Below, one piece after another: positions 1-7,681 of a DNA stretch of 36,379 bases. How positions within the stretch are numbered: the first letter of the stretch is position 1; the number at the start of each line of letters is the position of its first letter. The notes beneath the pieces were generated by a model. It searched no databases, was not told the origin of the DNA, and saw nothing but the letters and a program-made list of their open reading frames with translations. The DNA comes from Pelotomaculum sp. UBA4789. GTDB lineage: Bacteria; Bacillota; Desulfotomaculia; Desulfotomaculales; Pelotomaculaceae. The stretch covers positions 12,377 to 48,755 of the forward strand of contig DHGV01000015.1 in NCBI GenBank assembly GCA_002402945.1. The letters are read 5' to 3'. Position numbers and translations under genes: made by a program.

Positions 1-423
1 GGGAAAGACAGTAATCTAAAAGGATTTGAGGATATGACCGGCGAAAACGTTAAGAAGATCAGCATAGGTACACCTGAAACGGTACCTGCCGGCAAGTACG
101 CCAAGGAAACTTTGACTACCCTTAAGCTCTGGGATCAGCTTCAGCCCAAAATGGTCCTCGCTAAAGACGTGCGCCAGGTGCTTATTTATGTGGAAACCGG
201 CAATGTAGATGCAGGCCTGGTTTACCGCACCGACGCCGCAACCAGCAGTAACGTTAAAATTGTAGCCGCTGCTCCTGCCGGTTCCAGCGCGCCTATAGTT
301 TACCCCATGGCTGTGATTAAGAGCACTAAACACCAACAAGAGGCTGAAGCGTTTGCAGCATTCCTGACGAGTGACGACGCAGTTAAAGTTTTTGAAAAAT
401 ATGGCTTTAAGGTAATCAAATAG
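1..423 (+). CDS. modA: Molybdate ABC transporter substrate-binding protein ModA, C-terminal part
   Basis: The frame is open from base 1, so the gene begins upstream of the window; the ATG at 34 is internal. The visible 140 residues match the second half of ModA, the extracellular protein that binds molybdate or tungstate and delivers it to ModB. Visible landmarks are the segment GTPETVPAGKYAKETL, the hinge-region motif ETGNVDAGLVYRTDA, and the ending AAFLTSDDAVKVFEKYGF, all typical of this family. The lipoprotein signal and first lobe are missing because of the window edge. The stop lies 16 bases before modB, so modA, modB and modC form one operon. Molybdate and tungstate cannot be told apart from this fragment. 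Confidence 0.93.
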   Translation, partial: GKDSNLKGFEDMTGENVKKISIGTPETVPAGKYAKETLTTLKLWDQLQPKMVLAKDVRQVLIYVETGNVDAGLVYRTDAATSSNVKIVAAAPAGSSAPIVYPMAVIKSTKHQQEAEAFAAFLTSDDAVKVFEKYGFKVIK

Positions 424-439
424 CAGACAGGATTATTTA

Positions 440-1111
440 ATGTATATACAGATGATTGATTGGCACCCGATATTACTTTCTCTCAGGGTGGCAGTTATTG
501 CAACAATTATCGTTACGTGCCTGGGTGTGCCGCTGACCAGGCTGCTGGCTCGAACGGAGTTTTATGGCAAGGATTTTCTGGAGGCAGCGATCACGCTGCC
601 TCTGGTACTGCCACCGTCGGTCGTTGGTTACGGATTGCTGGTGCTGATTGGTAAAAACGGCTTGTTTGGCAAAGCCCTGGCTGATATGGGTGTTACCTTG
701 GTTTTTACCTGGTGGGCGGCTGTTCTTGCTTCAACTGTGGTAGCTTTCCCGCTGATGTACCAGAGCGCCAAAGCAGCCTTTAAAAGTGTGGACGTGAACT
801 TTGAAAAAGCGGCCAGGACCCTGGGGGCAAGTGAAGTGAGAATATTTTTCACGGTCACACTGCCCCTGGCCTGGCCGGGCATTCTTGCGGGTCTGGTGCT
901 GACCTTTGCCCGCGCCCTGGGCGAATTTGGGGCTACTTTGATGGTTGCCGGCAACATACCGGGCCAGACCCAGACTATTCCCACAGCCATATATTTTGCA
1001 GTGGAATCAGGAGATAATGTCAAGGCCAGGACGCTGGTTGCCATCATTACGGTATTCAGCTTTTTTGTTATCTTCTGGGTGAATCGCTGGGCTAAAAAGC
1101 AGCATAATTAA
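440..1111 (+). CDS. modB: Molybdate ABC transporter permease ModB
   Basis: This is a 223-residue inner-membrane permease with five to six hydrophobic spans. The cytoplasmic EAA loop is clear (EKAARTLGASEVRIFF, then TLPLAWPGILAGLVL), followed by the ModB signature FARALGEFGATLMVAGN and the stretch GQTQTIPTAIYFAVESG. Length and motifs are normal for ModB/NifC-type permeases. It should form the transmembrane channel that accepts the oxyanion from ModA and couples to ModC. The ATG at 440 has a weak ribosome site; the ATG at 452 would shorten the protein by four residues. It sits 16 bases after modA and 17 bases before modC. Confidence 0.95.
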   Translation: MYIQMIDWHPILLSLRVAVIATIIVTCLGVPLTRLLARTEFYGKDFLEAAITLPLVLPPSVVGYGLLVLIGKNGLFGKALADMGVTLVFTWWAAVLASTVVAFPLMYQSAKAAFKSVDVNFEKAARTLGASEVRIFFTVTLPLAWPGILAGLVLTFARALGEFGATLMVAGNIPGQTQTIPTAIYFAVESGDNVKARTLVAIITVFSFFVIFWVNRWAKKQHN

Positions 1112-1128
1112 AAACTAAAGGTGATCAT

Positions 1129-1797
1129 ATGTTAGAAGCCAGCCTGACAAAAAAATTATGGCATTTTACCCTGGATGTGCAATTAAAAGCGGATAATCAA
1201 ATTCTGATTCTCCTGGGGCCTTCCGGCTCAGGGAAGACCACCATTTTGCACCTTATGGCAGGTCTTTTTAAGCCAGATGAAGGATTTATCAAAATTAATG
1301 ACCGGATTTTATATTCCTCCGGTGAAAAGATTAATCATCCGCCGCAATCCAGGAACGTCGGTTACCTATTTCAGAACTATGCCCTCTTCCCTCATATGAC
1401 AGTAAGACAAAATGTTTTTTATGGTCTGAAAAGCAAAGGATGCAGGCAGGATGGCTCTGCGCTGGATCCCTTGGAATTACTGGATTCCTTTGGTGTCGGG
1501 CACCTGATTGACCGCTATCCCAGCCAGCTTTCCGGCGGTGAGAAGCAGCGGGTAGCCCTGGCCAGGGCGCTGGTTGTCCAGCCGAATTTGTTGCTGTTGG
1601 ATGAGCCTTTCAGCGCTCTTGACAGAAATACAAGGATCAGCTTGAGGCAGGAACTGAAAAAATTGCACCAGCAGTGGCAGATACCCTTTGTTCTGGTATC
1701 ACACGATGAGGAGGACGCCAAATTTCTGGGAGATGTGATTGTAACACTGGAAAGCGGTCAGGCCAGGGAAAATTCCCTGAAAGTGGTTTCGGTGTAA
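1129..1797 (+). CDS. modC: Molybdate ABC transporter ATPase ModC, short form without TOBE domain
   Basis: This ABC-type ATPase powers molybdate import. All nucleotide-site motifs are present: Walker A GPSGSGKT, Q-loop FQNYALF, signature LSGGEKQR, Walker B LLLLDEP and H-loop VSHD. At 222 residues it is only the nucleotide-binding domain. Classical ModC proteins are roughly 350 residues and carry a C-terminal TOBE/Mop oxyanion-sensing domain that gives trans-inhibition; that domain is absent here and the stop codon is clean. The ATG at 1129 follows a good ribosome site (AAAGGTGATC). Operon order modA-modB-modC supports the assignment. Confidence 0.92.
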   Translation: MLEASLTKKLWHFTLDVQLKADNQILILLGPSGSGKTTILHLMAGLFKPDEGFIKINDRILYSSGEKINHPPQSRNVGYLFQNYALFPHMTVRQNVFYGLKSKGCRQDGSALDPLELLDSFGVGHLIDRYPSQLSGGEKQRVALARALVVQPNLLLLDEPFSALDRNTRISLRQELKKLHQQWQIPFVLVSHDEEDAKFLGDVIVTLESGQARENSLKVVSV

Positions 1798-1828
1798 TTT
1801 TTATTTCAGCAATCATGAGGAGGTTGTG

Positions 1829-2599
1829 ATGATGGCGGGTAATACAGATTCTTTTTTCTGCCGCCTGCAGAAGGAGTTTGCCATGTTGGTCGATGAATGC
1901 CAGCTCAGGCAGGCAGGTGTTAAAGTTACAGCGAAGCCATTGAGCCCGGCAGATGCTATCGGTTCCACCCGGCGCAAAGATTATGTGCTGTTGACAGGGA
2001 AAGAACGCCTGCTGCAGGCAGAGGTGCTGGACTGCCGGGGGCAGGCTTTCACCGGTTCGCTGGGTGATTTTGCCGGGACAATGGAAGAAGTGCTGGCGCT
2101 CCCGCTGACAGATGATTTCCAGCGGGCTGTTTACACAGCCACCCTTAACGCGGTAGCCTGCCACGCCGGAAAAGTAAAAAATACAATTCACTGCCGAAAT
2201 GAGGGCCCGGAACTATGCGCGCGCCAGGCAGTCGATTTCTTTCAAAAAAAATATGGTGAGCCCAGGATCCTAATGGTTGGCTACCAGCCAGCCCTGGCGG
2301 AAGCTTTGCACCAGGCATTTCCTTTAATTGTCCTGGACCTGGATCCGGCCAATATAGGCCAAAACAAAAATGGAGTGATCATTAAAGACGGCTCGGTCGG
2401 CCTGGTTGAATATATCAAGGCCTGTGATGTAATTTTTGTTACCGGCAGCACCATCTGCAATGATACTATTGATATCTTGGGGCAGAGCGGCAAGCAGCTG
2501 GTCTTTTTCGGAACAACCGGCTCAGGCGCCGCAGCTTTGCTGGGTATTACTCGCTTTTGCCCTGAATCAGAGACCGGAAGAAATCCTTTGAAAATTTAA
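1829..2599 (+). CDS. DUF4213/DUF364 family protein (putative heavy-metal-chelation domain)
   Basis: A soluble protein of about 256 residues with no signal peptide. The first part resembles DUF4213 and the second resembles DUF364, a Rossmann-like family described as putative heavy-metal chelation. Visible features are the strand-turn ILMVGYQPAL, then LDLDPANIG, the motif VFVTGSTICNDTIDILGQ and a terminal FFGTTGSGAAALLG segment. DUF364 genes often lie beside molybdate, tungstate or siderophore transporters, and here the gene follows modC by 31 bases. A role in handling the imported metal is plausible, but no biochemical function is established. GTG 1826, ATG 1829 and ATG 1832 are all in frame; AGGAGG at 1818-1823 favours 1829 or 1832. 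Confidence 0.75.
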   Translation: MMAGNTDSFFCRLQKEFAMLVDECQLRQAGVKVTAKPLSPADAIGSTRRKDYVLLTGKERLLQAEVLDCRGQAFTGSLGDFAGTMEEVLALPLTDDFQRAVYTATLNAVACHAGKVKNTIHCRNEGPELCARQAVDFFQKKYGEPRILMVGYQPALAEALHQAFPLIVLDLDPANIGQNKNGVIIKDGSVGLVEYIKACDVIFVTGSTICNDTIDILGQSGKQLVFFGTTGSGAAALLGITRFCPESETGRNPLKI

Positions 2600-2625
2600 T
2601 CTGCTATAATACACGTGATGTAGTG

Positions 2626-2656
2626 AGCCCTGGGTCTGATACCCATGGCTTTTTTT
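2626..2656 (+). terminator. Rho-independent terminator after the mod operon
   Basis: A 10-base arm (AGCCCTGGGT) pairs with ACCCATGGCT across a five-base loop, with one internal mismatch, and is followed by seven T residues. It lies 27 bases after the DUF364 stop codon and should end the modABC-DUF364 transcript. Confidence 0.8.
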
Positions 2657-2879
2657 ATTTTCAGACTTAAACAGAGAAAACCTTTATTGAGATCTCTGCT
2701 AAAGAAATATTCATTATTAATAAATATTTAATCTATTGTTAATTTGTTAGTAACCTGTTAAATTTATAATAAATTAGATTTTGTTACTTGTAATAATATT
2801 TAAGACCAAAGGAAGAGGCATTTATTTATATTATAATAAAGTTCGACTGCTGCATTTGTATCTAACTAAACAAAATCTT

Positions 2880-2910
2880 AAACTGCATGATTTTATGAAA
2901 AATGCAGTTT
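2880..2910 (+). repeat. Nine-base inverted repeat in the AT-rich leader
   Basis: AAACTGCAT and ATGCAGTTT form a perfect inverted repeat with a 13-base spacer, 15 bases before the riboswitch. Bases 2657-2879 before it are very AT-rich and hold no gene; a weak promoter-like pair (TTGTTA at 2744, TATAAT at 2765, spacing only 15) is visible. The repeat could be an operator, a 5' mRNA hairpin or part of a promoter region; the sequence does not decide. Confidence 0.4.
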
Positions 2911-2924
2911 AATGATATATTTAT

Positions 2925-3020
2925 ACTCTCCGAGCTGACAAACCTAAAGTGAAAACCATGGTCGTCAGCCGGCAGGGTGCGTGGGGAAACCGGCGTGCCT
3001 CCCAAAACGAAAAGGAGAGT
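2925..3020 (+). ncRNA. Moco/Tuco-type riboswitch aptamer (Moco RNA motif)
   Basis: The element is closed by a seven-pair P1 helix, ACTCTCC at 2925-2931 with GGAGAGT at 3014-3020. Inside are pieces I recognise from the Moco RNA consensus: CTCCGAGC at the 5' side, CCATGG, then GCCGGCAGGGTGCGTGGGGA and CCGGCGTGCCTCCC, ending in GAAAAGGAG. Moco RNAs control molybdenum/tungsten cofactor synthesis and oxyanion transport genes. The location, 122 bases before a TupA-like tungstate-binding protein gene, fits that role. Variants with shortened internal stems have been proposed to sense the tungsten form. Identification is from remembered consensus, not a covariance search. Confidence 0.82.
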
Positions 3021-3036
3021 TGGATCTGGCTTATCG

Positions 3037-3073
3037 TGCCGGGCCGGCTGTGTTTTTCGTAGCTTGCCCGGCA
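3037..3073 (+). promoter_or_regulatory. Candidate riboswitch expression platform hairpin
   Basis: TGCCGGGC (3037-3044) pairs perfectly with GCCCGGCA (3066-3073). Overlapping it, GCCGGCTG (3043-3050) is the exact complement of CAGCCGGC (2966-2973) inside the aptamer and is followed by a TGTTTTT run. The two pairings exclude each other, as expected for a ligand-dependent switch. Which state is on or off cannot be read from the sequence. Confidence 0.5.
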
Positions 3074-3142
3074 ATAAATATTCAAGGGGGTGTTAGTAGC
3101 GATCTGAAATATGCCTGGTAATTAATCAGGGGAGGTGTTGTT

Positions 3143-4030
3143 TTGAAGTGGCGGTTTAAAAATTTAACGGCGGTTGTCGCTGTAATCATGCTTGCCCTAA
3201 TTCTGGCTGCGGGATGCGCAAAACAGGAAAGCAAAGTAACGCCTGCTCCCGCCGGCAGCAACCAGATCTTGCTGGCCAGCACAATTGGACCGATCGACGC
3301 CGGTATCGTAGTCGCGCTTGAGGACAGTTTTGAAAAGAAGACAGGGATCAGGGTGAGGCATGTGGGCGCCGGCACCGGCGCGGCCCTGACAATGGCCCAG
3401 AGCGGCACTTTTGACCTGGTGCTCGTGCATGCCAAGGCGCTGGAGGAAAAGTTTGTAGCGGATGGCTTCGGCACCCAGAGAATTGACCTGATGTACAACG
3501 ATTTTGTGATCATCGGGCCGGAATCCGACCCGGCGCAGATCAAGGGCCTGAAGACTTCAGCGGAGGCTTTGAAGAAGATCATGGACACCCAGTCCCTGTT
3601 TATCAGCCGGGGTGATAATTCGGGCACGCATGTGGCGGAAAAAGACCTGTGGAAGGCCGCGGGGCTTACTCCGGCTGGAGCATGGTACAGGATCTATGAG
3701 AAAGGCGCGGAAGGGAACGTAAAGACCCTGAAATATACTGATGAGCAGAAGGGTTATACGGTTATGGACAGGGCTACATATTTAACAGTGAAAAATGATG
3801 TTAAGTTAATAGTACTTGTGGAGAAGGAAGAATCCCTGATCAACTACATCAGCCTGATCCCGGTTAATCCTGCGAAGTTTCCCAATGTAAAGAATGCACT
3901 GGCGATGCAGTTTGTCGATTTCTGCACCTCCGTGGAGGGGCAGACTATCATCCGGGATTTCGGTAAGGACAAGTATGGTGAGCCCCTGTTTTATCCTAAC
4001 TCAACTGCAGGCAAAACCCTTCCCAAGTAA
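3143..4030 (+). CDS. TupA-like tungstate-binding lipoprotein, divergent paralogue
   Basis: An extracellular substrate-binding lipoprotein of 295 residues. The signal ends in the lipobox ILAAGC with the lipidated Cys at residue 25. The mature part follows the TupA/PBP_like_2 plan: EKKTGIRVRHVGAGTGAAL, FDLVLVHAKALEEKFV, MYNDFVIIGPESDPA, SRGDNSGTHVAEKDLW and GYTVMDRATYL. The usual ligand-loop motif TTTSTQDSGL at the mature N terminus is replaced by ASTIGPIDAG, unlike the neighbouring paralogue. It is the first gene after the Moco-type riboswitch. TTG at 3143 is chosen because AGGGGAGGTG lies just upstream. The substrate is probably tungstate or another oxyanion, but the changed loop makes this uncertain. 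Confidence 0.8.
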   Translation: MKWRFKNLTAVVAVIMLALILAAGCAKQESKVTPAPAGSNQILLASTIGPIDAGIVVALEDSFEKKTGIRVRHVGAGTGAALTMAQSGTFDLVLVHAKALEEKFVADGFGTQRIDLMYNDFVIIGPESDPAQIKGLKTSAEALKKIMDTQSLFISRGDNSGTHVAEKDLWKAAGLTPAGAWYRIYEKGAEGNVKTLKYTDEQKGYTVMDRATYLTVKNDVKLIVLVEKEESLINYISLIPVNPAKFPNVKNALAMQFVDFCTSVEGQTIIRDFGKDKYGEPLFYPNSTAGKTLPK

Positions 4031-4060
4031 TATACCGGTTAGAAAAAAAGGAGGATTATT

Positions 4061-4942
4061 ATGAGAGCAAAAAAATACGCGATACCCATTTTTGTATTAC
4101 TGTTGATTTTTGCTGTGGGGATCTTAGCGGGCTGCGGCACGAAGCCTGCACAGCAACCAACAACACCGCAGCCGGCGGTAAAAGACCTGATCCTGGCCAC
4201 CACCACCAGCACCCAGGACAGCGGCCTGCTCGATGTACTGAAACCGATATTTGAGCAGAAGACCGGATACAACCTGAAAATTATTTCTGTCGGCAGCGGC
4301 GCAGCCCTGGAAATGGGCAACAAGGGCGAAGCCGACGTGCTCCTGGTGCACTCTCCGGCTGCTGAAAAAGCCCTGGTGGACAGCGGTGTGGGCATAAACT
4401 ACCAGCTGGTCATGCACAACGACTTTATCGTTGTCGGACCGACGAACGACCCGGCTGCTATCAAGGGCAGCACTTCCGTCGATGCATTCAAAAAAATCGC
4501 GGCGCAGAAGGCAACATTTGTGTCCCGCGGCGATAAATCCGGCACCAACACCAAAGAATTAGCTATCTGGAAAACTGCTGGTATAACACCCGAAGGATCC
4601 TGGTACCTGATAAGCGGCACCGGTATGGGCGCCACCCTGAACATTACTAATGAAAAGCAGGGTTATACCCTGGCTGACCGGGCGACCTACCTGGCCCAGA
4701 AGGCTAATTTCAAGCTGGATATTTTAAGTGAAGGCGATAAAGACCTGCTTAATATATATCACGTCATGCAGGTAAGTCCGGAGAAGTTCAGCAAGGTGAA
4801 CAAAGATGGGGCCAAGGCCTTTGTTGATTTCATGATCGCTCCGGATACCCAGAAAGCTATCGGTGAATTCGGCAAGGACAAATACGGCCAGTCCCTTTTC
4901 ATCCCGGATGCGGGCAAAGCAGAGGCTGATCTGGGTAAATAA
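4061..4942 (+). CDS. tupA: Tungstate-binding lipoprotein TupA
   Basis: A 293-residue lipoprotein with lipobox GILAGC and the lipidated Cys at residue 25, followed by a Gln/Pro/Thr linker. It carries the standard TupA motifs: ATTTSTQDSGLLDVLKPIF, SVGSGAALEMGNKGEADVLL, HNDFIVVGPTNDPAAIKG and SRGDKSGTNTKELAIW. TupA binds tungstate with very high affinity and normally works with TupB (permease) and TupC (ATPase). Neither follows here: the gene ends in a terminator, and the next operon encodes an ECF transporter. ATG 4061 has a strong AAAGGAGG site. It lies 30 bases after its paralogue and should be co-transcribed under the riboswitch. Confidence 0.88.
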   Translation: MRAKKYAIPIFVLLLIFAVGILAGCGTKPAQQPTTPQPAVKDLILATTTSTQDSGLLDVLKPIFEQKTGYNLKIISVGSGAALEMGNKGEADVLLVHSPAAEKALVDSGVGINYQLVMHNDFIVVGPTNDPAAIKGSTSVDAFKKIAAQKATFVSRGDKSGTNTKELAIWKTAGITPEGSWYLISGTGMGATLNITNEKQGYTLADRATYLAQKANFKLDILSEGDKDLLNIYHVMQVSPEKFSKVNKDGAKAFVDFMIAPDTQKAIGEFGKDKYGQSLFIPDAGKAEADLGK

Positions 4943-4954
4943 ATCAATAGAAGA

Positions 4955-5002
4955 TAAAGGGCCGTCCCTCAAAGCAACTTTTTGGGCGGCCCCTTTATTT
5001 TT
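4955..5002 (+). terminator. Rho-independent terminator after tupA
   Basis: AAAGGGCCGTCC pairs with GGGCGGCCC(C)TTT (one G-U pair and one bulge) around a loop of about 16 bases, ending in a T-rich tail (TTTATTTTT). It separates the tungstate-binding genes from the ECF operon. Confidence 0.75.
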
Positions 5003-5049
5003 GACCACAGATTATTAATGATTCAACCTGTTTTGGACGAGGTAGCGAT

Positions 5050-6111
5050 GTGAAAAAGAAAGACCCGGCAATAAAAGAGAAGAAGCCCTATCTTTCAAAT
5101 CAAAACCTGCTGGTTATCGCGGTTCTAAGTGGAATTGGCGGGGTGATGAGCACCTATATTGGTTATCTGGGCAACCTATTTAATGCTATGCTGGGTGTGC
5201 CTTTTGGGGCGGGACAGTTTTTGTCAGGCCTGCACGTATTCTGGATCATCCTGGCTGCCGGGTTGGTGAAAAAGCCAGGCGCCGCCTCTCTGGCCGGTCT
5301 TTTGAAGGGCTGTATTGAGTTTTTTACAGGCGGCACCCACGGAATTACCATTATAATTGTCTCCCTGGTCCAGGGGATCATAGTCGATTTGGTATTAATA
5401 ATTTTCCGCAAATATTCATTAACAATCTTATCCCTGGCTGGAGGTTTGGCCGCTGCCAGCAATGTACTTGTATTTCAAACCCTTTACTTCTCCGGTGTGG
5501 CCTGGGGATATATTGCTTTTATCGCTTTTTTCGCCTTTGTTTCCGGTATAATCTTCGCGGGTTTCTTTGGCCGCCATGTTTTAAATATCATTTTTCAGGC
5601 CAAAGCCTTTCAGTTAAGCCCGCAGGATCATGAACTCGCACGACCGCCAAAAAACAGCAAATTTACCATGGCAGCTGCAGGGATAATCTTTCTGATATTT
5701 ACCGGCGGCGCCGTATATTATTTTACGCAGATATATACACCGCCATGGTCAGGGCCCCAGTGCACAGTGGAAGGGGCTGTGGAACGATCTTTAAGTTTTC
5801 GCCTGTCTGATTTTAGTGACCAGGAAACGACCATCACCGCCGAGTTGAAAGGCCAGTATACGCATGTGGAAGAAAAAGAATACACGGGCATTCCGGTTTC
5901 GGCGATATTGAAGGAAGCTGTACCTAAAGAAGGAAGCACGATCTTAAAAGTGACAGGCACTGATGGATACGAGATAGAATTTTCGCTGGAAAAAATTCTT
6001 GTTGATGACAAGTTTATTTTGATAGAGGAAGATGATATGCTGCGGCTGGTGGCAGGTAATTATGAAGGCAGCTGCTGGGTTAGAAATGCCAGCAGAATGA
6101 TCATTGATTAA
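5050..6111 (+). CDS. YkoE-like ECF transporter S component fused to a SUOX-fold-like domain
   Basis: A 353-residue membrane protein. Residues 15-185 are hydrophobic and match the YkoE/ABC_cobalt (PF09819) S-component family: LFNAMLGVPFGAGQFLSGLH, VKKPGAASLAGLLKGCIEFF, GITIIIVSLVQGIIVDLVLI and a final glycine-rich span. A further membrane segment (about 201-222) leads into a C-terminal domain of about 125 residues. That domain resembles a sulfite-oxidase/molybdopterin-oxidoreductase fold (YTGIPVSAILKEAVPKEGS, TGTDGYEIEFSLEKILVDD, MLRLVAGNYEGSCWVRNAS). YkoE proteins normally lack this domain. It probably determines substrate specificity; hydroxymethylpyrimidine/thiamine is the YkoE precedent but need not apply. 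The GTG start follows GAGGTAG, and the ATPase gene begins 23 bases downstream. Confidence 0.8.
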   Translation: MKKKDPAIKEKKPYLSNQNLLVIAVLSGIGGVMSTYIGYLGNLFNAMLGVPFGAGQFLSGLHVFWIILAAGLVKKPGAASLAGLLKGCIEFFTGGTHGITIIIVSLVQGIIVDLVLIIFRKYSLTILSLAGGLAAASNVLVFQTLYFSGVAWGYIAFIAFFAFVSGIIFAGFFGRHVLNIIFQAKAFQLSPQDHELARPPKNSKFTMAAAGIIFLIFTGGAVYYFTQIYTPPWSGPQCTVEGAVERSLSFRLSDFSDQETTITAELKGQYTHVEEKEYTGIPVSAILKEAVPKEGSTILKVTGTDGYEIEFSLEKILVDDKFILIEEDDMLRLVAGNYEGSCWVRNASRMIID

Positions 6112-6133
6112 AACAGCGACAGGACGTGGCTTA

Positions 6134-7675
6134 ATGGGTAAACCGGTTGTTTGCGTTAACGGGGTTACTTTTAGATATGAGGGATGTGCGCTGCCGGCTA
6201 TCAGTGATATCAACCTGCAGCTGGATAAAGGGGAGTTTATCAGTATTACCGGAAGCAGCGGGTGTGGCAAATCGACCCTGGCCCTCTGCCTGGCCGGGTT
6301 CATTCCCCATCATGTGGCAGGTGAAATGTGCGGATCGGTCATTATTAACGGCCTGGACAGCCAACAGTACCCTCCCTCAAAACTTGCCGGAATTGTTGGC
6401 TTGGTACAGCAGGATCCGGAAGCACAGATGTGCACTCTGAGAGTAATTGATGAAGTAGCCTTCGGCCCCGAAAACCTCTGTCTCAGCCGGAAAGAGATTA
6501 AAGACAGGGTGGAATGGGCTTTAGAGGCGGTTAATTCTCTCCACCTGCGGGACAGGGAGATTTATTCACTCTCGGGGGGTGAAAAACAGCGTATCGCCAT
6601 TGCCTCAGTCCTGGCTATGCAGCCTTCACTCATTATTCTGGACGAGCCGACTGCCAATCTCGATCCGGTCGGCACGGTGGAGGTACTGCAGGTTATAAAG
6701 AAGCTTGAGGCTGATACCGCGGTCATAATCATAGAGCACCGGCTTAAACAGCTCATGCCAATTTCTGACCGCCTGCTAATTATGGACAAGGGCCGGATTA
6801 TTTGTGATGGGAAGCCGGACCAGGTATACAGAGAATTCCGCTGCGGGCAGAAACGTTTTTATGCCGCTGGCTTCAAGCCCGGAGAAAGGGAAGGACCCAG
6901 CCAGCCCGCAGCTGGTGAAAAAGAGCTCTGCCTCAAGCCCAGTCCGGTTTTAAGTGTCAGCGATTTAAGTGTAAACTTAGGGGAAAAGAGCGTCCTGGAG
7001 AATATCAGCTTCGATATTTTTCCGGGACAGATTACAGCTGTTATGGGCGGCAACGGCTCCGGCAAAACCACCCTGCTGCTGTCTCTTTTAGGGATTAATA
7101 AGCCGGAGCGAGGGGAGATATTTTATCGCGGCAGCAGCATCAGCCAGGAAAAAGTATCCCTGCGGGCCAGAAACATGGGCATGGTATTCCAAAACCCCAA
7201 TCATCAAATTTTTGAAAATACAGTTTTGCTGGAGGCGATGCTGCCTTCCCTTATGTTGTTTAAAGATAAAGCATTGGCCAGTGACATGGTGAATTCCCTG
7301 TTAGAGGAATTTGAGCTGCTGCAGTACAAAGAACGGCTTCCTTTTAGCTTGAGTTTTGGAGAGAAAAAAAGGCTCACCCTTGTCTCTGTGCTGGGCTATC
7401 AACCCGGGATATTGTTATTAGATGAACCCCTGATCGGTCAGGATAACCTGAGGGCGGAAATATTCTGGCAGGCTGTCTTAAAGCACAGCAGCGCAGGTGG
7501 GATAAGCATTATAGTCTGCCATGATCCTGATTTTGTCCGGAACTTTTGCGACAGGTTATTGTTTTTGGATAAAGGGACACTGCTGCTCGACAGGCCGGTA
7601 GAAGAAGGTTTTAACCTGCTTAAAGAGCTCGGTTTCAAGGAGTACCTGCCTGGCGGTTCAATTGTTGAGGAATGA
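6134..7675 (+). CDS. ECF transporter double-ATPase subunit (YkoD-like, EcfA1-EcfA2 fusion)
   Basis: A cytoplasmic 513-residue protein with two complete ABC ATPase domains, the energising pair of an energy-coupling-factor transporter fused in one chain. Domain 1 (about 5-240) has GSSGCGKST, QQDPE, LSGGEKQR, LIILDEPTANLD and IIEHR. Domain 2 (about 275-505) has GGNGSGKTT, FQNPNHQIF, LSFGEKKR, ILLLDEP and CHDPD. The second signature (LSFGEKKR) is slightly degenerate. ATG 6134 is preferred, with AGGACG ahead of it; an in-frame TTG at 6104 would overlap the S-component gene and add ten residues. It lies between the S-component and T-component genes, as in the ykoEDC arrangement. Confidence 0.93.
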   Translation: MGKPVVCVNGVTFRYEGCALPAISDINLQLDKGEFISITGSSGCGKSTLALCLAGFIPHHVAGEMCGSVIINGLDSQQYPPSKLAGIVGLVQQDPEAQMCTLRVIDEVAFGPENLCLSRKEIKDRVEWALEAVNSLHLRDREIYSLSGGEKQRIAIASVLAMQPSLIILDEPTANLDPVGTVEVLQVIKKLEADTAVIIIEHRLKQLMPISDRLLIMDKGRIICDGKPDQVYREFRCGQKRFYAAGFKPGEREGPSQPAAGEKELCLKPSPVLSVSDLSVNLGEKSVLENISFDIFPGQITAVMGGNGSGKTTLLLSLLGINKPERGEIFYRGSSISQEKVSLRARNMGMVFQNPNHQIFENTVLLEAMLPSLMLFKDKALASDMVNSLLEEFELLQYKERLPFSLSFGEKKRLTLVSVLGYQPGILLLDEPLIGQDNLRAEIFWQAVLKHSSAGGISIIVCHDPDFVRNFCDRLLFLDKGTLLLDRPVEEGFNLLKELGFKEYLPGGSIVEE

Positions 7676-7681
7676 TATATA

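Noticed and set aside
628..1047. Long minus-strand open frames inside modB, and similar ones inside many other genes
   Set aside because: They are antisense shadows of strongly conserved genes, with no ribosome sites and no family resemblance.
2862..3074. Minus-strand 70-codon frame across the riboswitch
   Set aside because: It overlaps a recognised RNA aptamer whose base pairing explains the sequence; the predicted peptide has no features of a protein.
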